Part shown: piece after piece, positions 35,693 through 44,605 of the stretch
Layout of the letters: the number at the start of each line of letters is the position of its first letter
How positions within the stretch are numbered: the first letter of the stretch is position 1
Assembly: GCA_002723345.1 (NCBI GenBank)
Contig: PBNV01000015.1
Location: 1-64,000, forward strand
Direction: 5' to 3'
DNA from: Rhodospirillaceae bacterium
Lineage (GTDB): Bacteria > Pseudomonadota > Alphaproteobacteria > Rhodospirillales > UBA2165
Length of the DNA: 64,000 nt
Program-made: the position numbers and the translations under genes
Notes under the pieces: generated by a model
Databases searched by the model: none
What the model saw: only the letters and a program-made list of their open reading frames with translations
What the model was told of the DNA's origin: nothing

Positions 35693-36616
35693 ATGACTTT
35701 TGCGCTTTTTGTTGAGCAAATTATCAATGGCCTCCAGCTTGGAATAATCTTATTTCTAGTTGCTGCAGGCCTAACACTCATATTCGGTATCATGGATTTG
35801 GTGAACCTGGCCCATGGTACCCTTTATATGTTTGGTGCTTTCTTTGCTGCGACCATGGTCTCAATCACCGGTTCTATCGTCTGGGGTATGATACTCGCCA
35901 TTCCGCTGATGCTATTGGCCGGCGTGTTACTGGAGGTGACGATTCTTCGAACGCTTTACACCCGTAATCACCTCGATCAAGTACTTGCAACTTTTGGATT
36001 GATTTTGTTCTTTAATGAGTTGTTTCTGATCGCTTGGGGACCGGAAGGGACTGGAATTGCGTTGCCTCCATGGCTTTCTGGATCGACGAAACTGGGTATG
36101 GGAATTGAGTTGCCGGACTACCGAATCGTCATCTTGGTCAGCGGCTTAATAGTCGCGGCCATGCTTTATTTTCTTGTTGCGAAGACTAAAATTGGAATGT
36201 TGATCCGGGCAGGTGCTTCGAATCGCGAGATGGTGGGGGCACTAGGCGTCAACATCAAACTTCTCTACACTGCCGTTTTTGGTATTGGGGCAGTAATGGC
36301 AGGGTTTGCGGGTATGATCATTACCCCAATCACTCAAGCAGAGGCTGGAATGGGTGAAGGGTTCTTGATCTTAGCCTTTGTCGTGATTGTTATCGGCGGT
36401 ATTGGTTCTATTCGAGGTGCTTTTTATGCTGCCATTATTACGGGGCTTATTGACACTCTAGGGCGATCATTTATCGATGTCGTGTTGCTACTAGTTGTTG
36501 AGTCAGTGACGGCGGAGACCGCCGGCCCTGCGATCTCTTCCATGCTGATATATATCCTGATGGCAATCGTTTTGGCCTTGAAACCTAACGGACTATTCCC
36601 GCCAAGAGGGGCTTAG
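35693..36616 (+). CDS. livH: branched-chain-type ABC transporter permease LivH
   Basis: This 307-residue inner-membrane permease has about eight hydrophobic segments. It carries the LivH hallmarks IINGLQLGIILFLVAAGLTLIFGIMDLVNLAHG and RAGASNREMVGALGVN, the latter being the coupling loop to the ATPases. It lies 9 bases before livM. The set livKHMGF is complete. The likely cargo is an aromatic acid, inferred from the benzoate genes downstream. Confidence 0.92.
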   Translation: MTFALFVEQIINGLQLGIILFLVAAGLTLIFGIMDLVNLAHGTLYMFGAFFAATMVSITGSIVWGMILAIPLMLLAGVLLEVTILRTLYTRNHLDQVLATFGLILFFNELFLIAWGPEGTGIALPPWLSGSTKLGMGIELPDYRIVILVSGLIVAAMLYFLVAKTKIGMLIRAGASNREMVGALGVNIKLLYTAVFGIGAVMAGFAGMIITPITQAEAGMGEGFLILAFVVIVIGGIGSIRGAFYAAIITGLIDTLGRSFIDVVLLLVVESVTAETAGPAISSMLIYILMAIVLALKPNGLFPPRGA

Positions 36617-36625
36617 AGAAATGTC

Positions 36626-37591
36626 ATGCTGATGGGCTCTCTGTGGACACCTCGCGGCATTTACAACGCCGTTATTATTATTCTGTGCATAATTATGCCA
36701 TGGCTGGCGCCTGCGATTGGTCAAGAATTTTTCACAGACGTATTCACACGTACAATGATATTCGCTATCGCTGCCATCAGTTTGAACCTAATCATGGGTT
36801 ATGGCGGCATGATTAGTTTTGGTCATGCTGTTTATATCGGGATCGGCGGTTACACAGTTGGTATTTTATCGTATCACGGCATTGATAATGGCTGGATTCA
36901 GTGGCCCATGGCGATTGGGCTCTGTGGAGTTTTTGCATTGATATTCGGTGCTATCTCGCTCAGAACCAAAGGGGTGTATTTTATAATGATCACCCTGGCA
37001 TTTGCTCAAATGATGTATTTTTTGTCTGTTAGTATCGAAAAATATGGCAGTGATGACGGACTGAATATTGATTCTCAGAGTCAATTTGGTGTCCCGTTTT
37101 TCGATCTTAGCGATCCACTTACAATCTACTATACTGCATTTCTATGCATGATGCTGTGCGTGTATATCACCTATCGTTTTGTGAATTCTCGGTTTGGCAT
37201 GGTGATCCGGGGTTCCATGTCTAACGACGAGAGAATGCGTTCAATTGGATACCCTACGTATGGATACAAGCTGACCGCTTTTGTTATAGCAGGCATGATG
37301 GCTGGATTATCTGGTATCCTCTCTGCCAATTTCGAGGCCTTTATGAGCCCTGATAACCTTTTCTGGATCGCATCAGGCGACCTAATTTTTATGGTTGTGT
37401 TGGGTGGGATGGGAACCATCTTCGGCCCTATTGGTGGAACTGTTCTTTTCCTTGTCATTTCTGAAATATTATCCAATTTTACGGAGTCCTGGCATCTGAT
37501 ATTCGGTCCATTATTGATACTTGTTGTGCTCTACATGCGCGGTGGCATGGAGGGGTTCTTCGCGAGCTTAGGCCGTTCTCAAAATGACTAA
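36626..37591 (+). CDS. livM: branched-chain-type ABC transporter permease LivM
   Basis: The 321-residue second permease has the LivM blocks ISLNLIMGYGGMISFGHAVYIGIGGY, the coupling segment RGSMSNDERMRSIGYPTYGYKL and VLGGMGTIFGPIGGTVLF. About nine membrane segments are visible. Its end overlaps the livG start by 8 bases. Confidence 0.92.
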   Translation: MLMGSLWTPRGIYNAVIIILCIIMPWLAPAIGQEFFTDVFTRTMIFAIAAISLNLIMGYGGMISFGHAVYIGIGGYTVGILSYHGIDNGWIQWPMAIGLCGVFALIFGAISLRTKGVYFIMITLAFAQMMYFLSVSIEKYGSDDGLNIDSQSQFGVPFFDLSDPLTIYYTAFLCMMLCVYITYRFVNSRFGMVIRGSMSNDERMRSIGYPTYGYKLTAFVIAGMMAGLSGILSANFEAFMSPDNLFWIASGDLIFMVVLGGMGTIFGPIGGTVLFLVISEILSNFTESWHLIFGPLLILVVLYMRGGMEGFFASLGRSQND

Positions 37592-38330
37592 AACAGTCTT
37601 GAAAGTCGATAATCTTGTAAAAAGATTTGGTGGATTGGTTGCAACAGATCACGTTAGCCTCGACGTCGAGCAAAATGAAATCCATGCGATTATAGGACCA
37701 AACGGTGCGGGTAAAACGACCCTCATTCACCAGTTGTCAGGGATGATTGAACCAGATAGCGGTGCGATCCTATTCAATGATGTTGAGATTACCCAACTGT
37801 CGGCCCCCAGTCGTTGTCATGCAGGTCTGGTCCGGTCGTTTCAGATTACGTCTATACTGAAGAATTTTACCGTTCTTGATAACGTGGCGCTGGCAGTGCA
37901 GGCGCGCCAAGGGCACAGTTTTAGATTTTGGAAGGCGGCCCAAAAGGATCAGACCCTTCGGCAACCGGCACAAGAGATTTTGGACGAGGTAGGGCTGGGT
38001 GACCGATCTCACGTATTGGCGGGCAATCTTGCGCATGGCGAACAGCGGCGCTTAGAAATTGCTGTTGCTTTGGCAACGTCGCCAAAGCTATTGCTTTTGG
38101 ACGAGCCGATGGCAGGGATGGACTCCGAGGCTTCAGAGTCTATGACCGCATACCTTCGAAGTCTCAAAGGCAAATATACTATGTTGTTGATTGAGCACGA
38201 TATGGACGCTGTATTTGCATTAGCCGATAGGATTACCGTTCTTGTATATGGCCAGGTCATCGCGAGCGGAATCCCTGAGGAAATTCGCAAAAATGCCGAA
38301 GTACGCAGCGCCTATCTGGGTGACGATTAA
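37584..38330 (+). CDS. livG: branched-chain-type ABC transporter ATP-binding protein LivG
   Basis: The 248-residue ATPase has Walker A GPNGAGKT, the LivG-type SFQITSILKNFTVLDNVALA and Walker B LLLDEPMAGMDSE. The signature is AHGEQRRLEIAVAL in place of the usual SGGQ, which is common in LivG. The H-loop lies in IEHDMD. It overlaps livM and shares its stop codon with the livF start, so translation is coupled. Confidence 0.93.
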   Translation: MTKTVLKVDNLVKRFGGLVATDHVSLDVEQNEIHAIIGPNGAGKTTLIHQLSGMIEPDSGAILFNDVEITQLSAPSRCHAGLVRSFQITSILKNFTVLDNVALAVQARQGHSFRFWKAAQKDQTLRQPAQEILDEVGLGDRSHVLAGNLAHGEQRRLEIAVALATSPKLLLLDEPMAGMDSEASESMTAYLRSLKGKYTMLLIEHDMDAVFALADRITVLVYGQVIASGIPEEIRKNAEVRSAYLGDD

Positions 38331-39040
38331 TGACTGAACTCCTCAAAGTCGACGAAATTGAGAGCTCATACGGAGAGTCCCAGGTGCTGTTCGGCATGTC
38401 GTTAGATATCGCACAAGGGGAGGTTGTGACACTGTTGGGTCGGAACGGCATGGGGAAAACCACAACAGTGCGTTCGATCATGGGAATTATTCGGCCTCAT
38501 GCGGGCGTGATCCGCTATAACAGTCAGGAGATTCATGCCTACCCATCATTCAAGGTGGCGCAAGCCGGCATCGGGTTGGTCCCTGAGGGCCGTCAGATCT
38601 TTCCAAATCTCAGTGTCCATGAGAACTTAATCGCAACCGAGGCCAACCGGACCGGTAACTCCGATCCGTGGACCTCGGATAAAATCTATGAGCTTTTTCC
38701 ATCTCTCAAAGTACGTCAAAATAATATGGGTAACCAATTGTCCGGTGGAGAGCAGCAGATGTTAGCTGTATCTCGGGCACTCATGACCAATCCGGGGCTC
38801 CTTATTCTGGACGAGGCTACCGAGGGGCTTGCACCCTTAGTCCGGGCAGAAATATGGCGGGTTCTTGAGCAGCTCAAGTCTCAGAATCAATCCATCCTGG
38901 TAATTGACAAAAATATCGATGCGCTGACCCGAATTGCCGACCGGCACTATATCATTGAAAAGGGTGTGGTTGTGTGGTCCGGGGACTCCGACGCGCTAAA
39001 AAGCGATGAGGAGTTGCAGCATAGATATCTCGGGGTGTAA
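38330..39040 (+). CDS. livF: branched-chain-type ABC transporter ATP-binding protein LivF
   Basis: The 236-residue second ATPase has Walker A GRNGMGKTTTVRSIMG, the LivF motif GLVPEGRQIFPNLSVHENL, signature LSGGEQQMLAVSRALM and Walker B LILDEATEGLAP. The H-loop His is replaced (VIDKNID where VEQN or VEH is usual), a small oddity shared by some LivF proteins. A short hairpin, CGGGG-TGTAATC-CCCCG, overlaps the stop and may terminate the operon. Confidence 0.93.
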   Translation: MTELLKVDEIESSYGESQVLFGMSLDIAQGEVVTLLGRNGMGKTTTVRSIMGIIRPHAGVIRYNSQEIHAYPSFKVAQAGIGLVPEGRQIFPNLSVHENLIATEANRTGNSDPWTSDKIYELFPSLKVRQNNMGNQLSGGEQQMLAVSRALMTNPGLLILDEATEGLAPLVRAEIWRVLEQLKSQNQSILVIDKNIDALTRIADRHYIIEKGVVVWSGDSDALKSDEELQHRYLGV

Positions 39041-39047
39041 TCCCCCG
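39031..39047 (+). terminator. possible terminator at the end of livF
   Basis: CGGGG (39031-39035) pairs with CCCCG (39043-39047) across the livF stop and is followed by CTTATTT. The stem is short, so termination is likely but not strong. The benzoate-CoA ligase gene converges from the other side. Confidence 0.4.
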
Positions 39048-39164
39048 CTTATTTCCGTAGCCTACCCCAAGTGAATTTTTTAAGATTAGAAGATGGGGCT
39101 TAACCGAGCGCGATTATACCTGTTGCGAACAAGTAAATACGCAGCCCATCGTCCGATTTTGTAA

Positions 39165-40748
39165 TTAATCCGATCGCAGCCTGAAGCGCTGAATTTTGCC
39201 TGTGGCCGTTTTGGGAAGGTCATCCAGAAAATTGAACCATCGCGGATATTTGTAGCGTGCAAGACCTGCCTTACAATGCTCCAACAGCTCTTTCTTGAGC
39301 GCGTCCGACTCATCGCCTGCATCGTTCAAAACGACAAAGGCTTCGGGTTTAATGAGCTCATCATCGTCGGCGCGGCCGACGACAGCTGCCTCCAGTACCT
39401 TGGGATGCTCAACCAGCTTAGCTTCTATTTCCACGGGAGAGCACCAGATACCTCCAACCTTGAGCATGTCATCTGACCTACCACAACAGAATAGGAAGCC
39501 ATCTTCATCTCGATAATACGTGTCACCCGTATACATCCAGCCGTCGTGAAGGCTTTCGGCTGTTTTCTCTGGATTTCGCCAGTAAAGCTTGAGAAGTGAC
39601 TCGCCTTTGATCATCAGGCTACCAGTCTCGCCGTCAGGGACCTCATTGCCATCATCATCGACAATCTTAGCATCATAGCCCGGCACAGTTCTACCGCTGG
39701 CGCCAGGTTTTACTTCGCCTGGCCGGTTTGAGAGAAATATATGCAAAATTTCCGTTGTGCCGATACCATCCAGAATTTCCGCACCAGTTTTTGCGATCCA
39801 TCGTCGCAGTAGGTCTGGCGGCAAGGCCTCCCCAGCAGATATGAAGATCCTAATTGAGGAAAGATCCACATTAGTATTGCCCATTGTCTTCAATTGAGCG
39901 GCATAGAGGGTTGGGACGCCGTAATAAATTGTGGGCCGGTGGGTCTCGATAATTTCATGCATATCCGCGGGAGAGGGTGGCCCGGCAAATAGGATGGCAG
40001 AACCGCCAACCCAGAGGGGAAAGGTCATGGCGTTTCCGAGGCCATAAGCAAAGAATAATTTAGCGGCGGAAAAATTGATATCTTTCTCCGTCATGCCAAG
40101 CGTTTCAACCGCGTAGCGCTGGCTTGTGATTACCATGTCTTTATGAGCATGGACGACGCCTTTGGGATTGCCGGTAGAACCCGACGAATAGAGCCAAAAG
40201 GCGTCATCCTCAGGAGAAACTCTGGCGGGCTCAAGAGTGGTATCGGCTGCAGCCATGTGCATGGCAAACGTCTTACCGGGGCCCTCGGTTTTCAAAACTG
40301 TTGGCGGTTTATGAGTAGCTGTTTCCAGTGACGGTTCGACCTCCTCTGAAAACTCCGGCGAATAAATGACGCCAGCGGCCTCGGAGTTCTCGATCATATA
40401 GGCATAGTCTTTGGCACGCAGCAGGGTGTTGAGGGGGACGGGTAATATACCCGCTTTAATTGCTCCCCAATAAACGTAATAGAAGTCCGGGGCGTCTTTC
40501 ACCATCATGAGAACCCGGTCACCAGGTTTTACGCCGAGATTGAGGAGGGCGTTTCCGGCCCGGTTCACATGCTCGGCCAGGGTGGCGTAAGTGACATCAC
40601 CGCCGCCATGGACTTTAATGACAACCTTATCTCCCCGACCTTCTTCCAAATGACGGTCAATGAACGGAACCGCAACATTGAACTGTTCAGAAAATTCTAT
40701 TTTTGCTGGGGAAACGGAGTTATCTATCGAAATTGTATTGATCTGCAT
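39165..40748 (-). CDS. bclA: benzoate-CoA ligase
   Basis: This 527-residue AMP-forming ligase activates benzoate, and possibly hydroxybenzoates, to the CoA thioester. It has the P-loop YSSGSTGNPKG (187-197), AGEALPPDLLRRW, the GIGTTEILHIFLSN segment typical of benzoate-CoA ligases, GWMYTGDTYYRDEDG, and the C-terminal PKTATGKIQRFRLR with the adenylation Lys518. That lysine corresponds to the one acetylated by BadL-type enzymes in related systems, and a GNAT gene lies at the head of this cluster. It follows boxB on the minus strand after a 65-base gap with a strong hairpin. Confidence 0.92.
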   Translation of the reverse strand: MQINTISIDNSVSPAKIEFSEQFNVAVPFIDRHLEEGRGDKVVIKVHGGGDVTYATLAEHVNRAGNALLNLGVKPGDRVLMMVKDAPDFYYVYWGAIKAGILPVPLNTLLRAKDYAYMIENSEAAGVIYSPEFSEEVEPSLETATHKPPTVLKTEGPGKTFAMHMAAADTTLEPARVSPEDDAFWLYSSGSTGNPKGVVHAHKDMVITSQRYAVETLGMTEKDINFSAAKLFFAYGLGNAMTFPLWVGGSAILFAGPPSPADMHEIIETHRPTIYYGVPTLYAAQLKTMGNTNVDLSSIRIFISAGEALPPDLLRRWIAKTGAEILDGIGTTEILHIFLSNRPGEVKPGASGRTVPGYDAKIVDDDGNEVPDGETGSLMIKGESLLKLYWRNPEKTAESLHDGWMYTGDTYYRDEDGFLFCCGRSDDMLKVGGIWCSPVEIEAKLVEHPKVLEAAVVGRADDDELIKPEAFVVLNDAGDESDALKKELLEHCKAGLARYKYPRWFNFLDDLPKTATGKIQRFRLRSD

Positions 40749-40768
40749 GGCGTACCCTCAAATAATTA

Positions 40769-40797
40769 GGGCCCCGATCTTAGATAAATCGGGGCCC
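40769..40797 (-). terminator. intercistronic hairpin between boxB and bclA
   Basis: GGGCCCCGAT and ATCGGGGCCC form a perfect 10-bp stem around a 9-base loop. On the operon strand no T-run follows, so it is more likely an mRNA-stabilising or partial-termination element than a full terminator. Confidence 0.55.
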
Positions 40798-40813
40798 GAT
40801 GCACAGGGTCTTT

Positions 40814-42232
40814 TTAGTGCAGTTTAACGTATTCGTAGTCCACGTCCTGACCGTGAACGCCGCGGGATGGCGGAGCAACCCAATTGGCCATTTTGCCGCG
40901 TTCGGTCACGCGGACCATGAGTGACTTGACGAATTCCCGGTCGGCTTCGCTCGGCATCCAGTTTGCTCGATTGGCATCGAACTCTTCCTTTGAGATTGGC
41001 TTGCCTTGAGGCGTAAAATGCATGCCTTGGAAGGTCCCAATATTCCTATGAAAGGCGTTGTGCGGTAGGGTCAGGGTGTAATCAGCTCCGGCTTTGGCAA
41101 TAATCTTATTCCAACGGTCCACGCCGCGCTGACAATCCTCACGATAATCATTGCGAAGGCGCTCATTGATAGCCGTCAGAGCTGGTGCCTCTGCCATGAC
41201 GACATTGTCGCCCCTTAGTTCCGGAACATGGAACATATCATTGCCAAGTGCGTGATCGTCGTCGATCTTGGTTTCAAGGTATCGACCCTTCAGTCCCATG
41301 GAATAGAAGTTAGCGGCGTTGGTAGAGGTTTCTTGCCCGAATAAATCCAAGCAAATAGAAAAATGAAAGTTCATCCACTTTTGGATCATCGGCAGCGGAA
41401 TGCCACCATATGGGGCGATATCTAACGTGTCGTGTTGCTTAGAGAGCTGCGCACTCCGCTCTACAACACGTCCTACACCGGTCTCACCCACAAACATGTG
41501 GTGCGCCTCTTCCGTCAGCATGAACCTGCTAGTCCGGGACAGTGGGTCAAAGCCCGATTCTGCGAGCGAGCTTAACTGAAATTTACCGTCTCTGTCCTGG
41601 AAGAAAGTAAACATGAAAAAGGACAACCAGTCTTCAGTCGGGACATTAAAAGCCTCCAAAATTCGAGGCTTATCTTCATCACCAGAGTGACGCACCAACA
41701 TCTCTTCCGCCTCTTCCCGGCCATCTCGGCCAAAATAGGCGTGAAGAAGGTAGACCATCGCCCACAAGTGCCGCCCTTCCTCCACATTAATTTGAAACAG
41801 GCTTCGTAAGTCATAAAGAGAGGGGCAAGACAGACCAAGAAGACGCTGCTGTTCGACAGAGGCCGGTTCCGTATCACCTTGAGTCACGATAAGTCGGCGC
41901 AACTCGGATCGATATTCACCGGGCACCTCTTGCCAGACATCCTCCCCTTTGTGGATTCCGAAATTTATCTTCCGGTCGACTTCCCGGTCAGCAAGAAAAA
42001 TGCCCCATCGATACTCGGGCATTCTGACCATGTCAAATTGGGCCCAACCTTTTGGGCTTACGTCGACCGCCGTGCGCAAATAGACCTCATGATCGCTGCT
42101 GGCTTCCGGCCCCATGTCACCCCACCAGTTGAGAAACGCAGGTTGCCATTTTTCAAGCGCACGTTGTAAACGACGGTCATCAGACAGGTTTACATTGTTT
42201 GGAATTTTCTCTGAATAGTCTATAGAACTCAT
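40814..42232 (-). CDS. boxB: benzoyl-CoA 2,3-epoxidase, oxygenase component
   Basis: BoxB is a di-iron enzyme that adds one oxygen atom to benzoyl-CoA to give the 2,3-epoxide. The 472-residue protein has ExxH pairs Glu152/His155 (EEGRHLW) and Glu242/His245 (EEAHHMF), with Glu122 and Asp213 at the matching spacing to complete the di-iron site. Its length equals the family norm. It starts 2 bases after boxC with an AAAGGG ribosome site. Its usual reductase partner, BoxA, is not in this window. Confidence 0.93.
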   Translation of the reverse strand: MSSIDYSEKIPNNVNLSDDRRLQRALEKWQPAFLNWWGDMGPEASSDHEVYLRTAVDVSPKGWAQFDMVRMPEYRWGIFLADREVDRKINFGIHKGEDVWQEVPGEYRSELRRLIVTQGDTEPASVEQQRLLGLSCPSLYDLRSLFQINVEEGRHLWAMVYLLHAYFGRDGREEAEEMLVRHSGDEDKPRILEAFNVPTEDWLSFFMFTFFQDRDGKFQLSSLAESGFDPLSRTSRFMLTEEAHHMFVGETGVGRVVERSAQLSKQHDTLDIAPYGGIPLPMIQKWMNFHFSICLDLFGQETSTNAANFYSMGLKGRYLETKIDDDHALGNDMFHVPELRGDNVVMAEAPALTAINERLRNDYREDCQRGVDRWNKIIAKAGADYTLTLPHNAFHRNIGTFQGMHFTPQGKPISKEEFDANRANWMPSEADREFVKSLMVRVTERGKMANWVAPPSRGVHGQDVDYEYVKLH

Positions 42233-42234
42233 TT

Positions 42235-43884
42235 TTATACCCTTTTTCTGTCGTATTTAGCTTGTTTACCGGTACCAAATAGCTGCAGCGCTCCTTCTTC
42301 GCCCACAGCATTTGGACGCTGGAATATCCAGTTTTGCCACGCGCTCAGGCGACCAAAAATTTTCGTCTCTAGTGTTTCAGGACCCGCGAAGCGCAGGCTC
42401 GCTTCCATGCCTGTCAAGGCATCAGGGGAGTAACTCGCCCGTTCTTCGATGGCGATGCGCACCTCATCTTCCCAATCAATGTCATCGGGAATGAAGGTGA
42501 CGAGACCGAGTTCGTCGGCTGTTTCCGCGTTGAGATCCCTCCCGATTTCTGCTTGTAAATTATCCATCTGAAAGGCGTCATCCAGGTATCGTGTCTCCAA
42601 ACGGCTAAGCCCATTGCACATCGGCAGGGGACCAAAATTGATACCGGTCGGACGGATGGTTGCCTCTGGCAAGTTTGATCCCTCCAACACACCGTCCAGC
42701 ATGTAACTGCGGTCGGCGGCCAAAACAAGTTCTAGTAATGTACCAGTGTAACAGCTACCGGGTTCAACCAATGTGACAATGCTGCGTGACGAGACATCCA
42801 GCCGTTTCAGCGTCCGCTTCAAATAAAGTGTTATTTCCCGAACCAGCCAGTGATCGGCATTGTTTAGAAGGGCTGCATCTCCTGCTTCTACGTTGTCTGC
42901 ATCGCCGGCGGTTTTAAACACCCATGTGCTAGTTTCTATCTCGTTCGCCCGCATGTGCAAAATAAAATCGTCAAAATCCCGCGCGAACGCAAGGGGCCAA
43001 AAGTCACATCCCTCCGAAATGATACCATCGATGTCTTGAGCTGGTGCTTTTTCAGGGGCGGTTACGGTGATTTCTGCCGTGTGGAGGTCGCGGTCGATGC
43101 TTGCAGATAGGGTCTTGTAGCCTATCGTGTCCCCGTCAATCTCTCGCGATATGGGGGCAAGCTCGATTCCTCGGGCATCCGACGGACGGGACGATTTAGC
43201 TGCGAATTCCGTCGCCCGCGCCATCGCCGTTTCCATCAGCTTTGAGCGGGGCACCAATTCGTCTACCAACTTCCACTCCACAGCTCGTTTGCCCCGCATG
43301 CCCTCAGTTAAAGTGCAAAATATGTCTACACGGTCTCGCCGAACGTGGCGTTTGTCTACGACGCGGGTGAGCCCGCCCGTCCCAGGCAAAACCGCCAGGA
43401 GGGGTACTTCCGGCAAAGAAACCGCTGAAGCCCCGTCATCAATTAGCATAATGTGGTCTGCGGCAAGGGCCAGTTCATAACCTCCCCCAGCCGCTGTGCC
43501 ATTTACTAAGCAAATATATTTTTGATCTGAATGATCAGAGGCATCCTCAATCCCGTTTCGAGTTTCATTGGTAAATTTGCAAAAATTAACTTTGTGCGCG
43601 TGAGATGACGAGCCCAACATGGCGATATTAGCGCCGGCGCAGAAAACCCTGTCCTTGGCCGAAGTGAGTATTACACTTTTCACCTCTGGGTGTTCAAAAC
43701 GTAGTCGTTGAACAGCGTCATACAATTCTATATCCACACCCAGATCATACGAGTTCAGTTTCAAATCATACCCGTCTTCCATTCCTCCCGCCTCATCCAC
43801 GTCCATGGAAAGAATGGCTACCGGCCCCTCAAATGCGATCTTCCAATGTTTGTACTGATCTGGATGTGTAGAAAAATCAATCAT
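42235..43884 (-). CDS. boxC: benzoyl-CoA-dihydrodiol lyase (2,3-epoxybenzoyl-CoA dihydrolase)
   Basis: BoxC hydrolytically opens the epoxide ring, releasing formate and 3,4-dehydroadipyl-CoA semialdehyde. The protein of about 549 residues is a double crotonase-fold enzyme: the first half shows CAGANIAMLGSSSHAHKVNFCKF and NGTAAGGGYELALAADHI, the second VEPGSCYTGTLLELVLAADRSY. These are typical of BoxC. ATG 43884 (MIDFSTHP) is chosen; an ATG at 43905 is also possible. It is the first gene of boxC-boxB-bclA behind a good promoter. Confidence 0.93.
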   Translation of the reverse strand: MIDFSTHPDQYKHWKIAFEGPVAILSMDVDEAGGMEDGYDLKLNSYDLGVDIELYDAVQRLRFEHPEVKSVILTSAKDRVFCAGANIAMLGSSSHAHKVNFCKFTNETRNGIEDASDHSDQKYICLVNGTAAGGGYELALAADHIMLIDDGASAVSLPEVPLLAVLPGTGGLTRVVDKRHVRRDRVDIFCTLTEGMRGKRAVEWKLVDELVPRSKLMETAMARATEFAAKSSRPSDARGIELAPISREIDGDTIGYKTLSASIDRDLHTAEITVTAPEKAPAQDIDGIISEGCDFWPLAFARDFDDFILHMRANEIETSTWVFKTAGDADNVEAGDAALLNNADHWLVREITLYLKRTLKRLDVSSRSIVTLVEPGSCYTGTLLELVLAADRSYMLDGVLEGSNLPEATIRPTGINFGPLPMCNGLSRLETRYLDDAFQMDNLQAEIGRDLNAETADELGLVTFIPDDIDWEDEVRIAIEERASYSPDALTGMEASLRFAGPETLETKIFGRLSAWQNWIFQRPNAVGEEGALQLFGTGKQAKYDRKRV

Positions 43885-44031
43885 CCTACCTTTTATCCCC
43901 CTCATCCTTCGCCGATCTGACCTCAGCTATCCGGCTCGTGTTTCCCCATCTACCTTGTTACGCACAACTACCGACTTGATTTACCAGCAGTTTTCCTAAA
44001 ACATGTAAATCGGTAAGGAATTACGTATTTT

Positions 44032-44060
44032 GTTATGCTTGACCCGTTTTGTGGAGTCAA
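44032..44060 (-). promoter_or_regulatory. predicted boxC promoter
   Basis: On the minus strand TTGACT (44055-44060) and CATAAC (44032-44037) are separated by 17 bases, a near-standard sigma-70 pair. The expected transcript starts near 44025 and has a leader of about 140 bases. Confidence 0.6.
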
Positions 44061-44072
44061 TAGCAAAAACGG
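44044..44072. promoter_or_regulatory. candidate BadM-like operator overlapping the boxC -35 region
   Basis: CCGTTTT (44044-44050) and AAAACGG (44066-44072) form an inverted repeat with 15 bases between the arms, straddling the -35 box. Two ACGT-R-TTTTGT direct repeats flank it (44023-44033 and 44082-44092). The location suits a repressor encoded by the divergent Rrf2 gene. Confidence 0.5.
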
Positions 44073-44140
44073 TAATTTAATACGTGTTTTGTAAATCTAT
44101 GAAACCAAATAGGAATTATTACATAAAAGGGGCTAATAGC

Positions 44141-44605
44141 ATGAGAATTCGCCCAGCAATGGCGCAAGATCAACGAAACGTGGTCGCCCTGGACGGTCGA
44201 GTCACATCCATTCCTAAACCTGATTACTGGGCCAGTATGTTTAATCAGTTTGTTGGTCAGGATGGCCAGCATTTTCTCATAGCAGAGACAAACGGTGGGT
44301 CCGGAGATGGGCTGGGTTTTGCGGGCTTTATAATAGGAGAAGTTCGTGCTTGGGAATTTGGTTCGTTGCCGTGCGGCTGGATATTGACGATACTCGTGGC
44401 ACCAGAGTTCCAGGGTAAGCGGGTAGGGGAAATGCTGTTTCGTGCAATTAGCGCTCAATTGAAAAAGGATGGTGTAGAGACGATTCGGACCATGGTCGCC
44501 CGGGAAGATAATTTGAATATGTCGTTTTTTCGTGCGCAGGGTATGATGGCCGGCCCTTTTATTGAACTGGAAATGCCGGTTGATTTTGGGAGGGAGGAGG
44601 AGTGA
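44141..44605 (+). CDS. badL: GNAT-family N-acetyltransferase, BadL-like
   Basis: This acetyltransferase of about 154 residues shows the GNAT acetyl-CoA site (ILVAPEFQGKRVGEMLF) and the usual beta-strand order, ending SFFRAQGMM. In Rhodopseudomonas palustris, BadL is a GNAT enzyme encoded beside the Rrf2 regulator BadM; it acetylates benzoate-CoA ligases. The same pairing next to a benzoate-CoA ligase gene suggests the same job here. ATG 44141 follows AAGGGG; an earlier ATG at 44099 would add 14 residues. Its stop overlaps the next start. Confidence 0.72.
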   Translation: MRIRPAMAQDQRNVVALDGRVTSIPKPDYWASMFNQFVGQDGQHFLIAETNGGSGDGLGFAGFIIGEVRAWEFGSLPCGWILTILVAPEFQGKRVGEMLFRAISAQLKKDGVETIRTMVAREDNLNMSFFRAQGMMAGPFIELEMPVDFGREEE

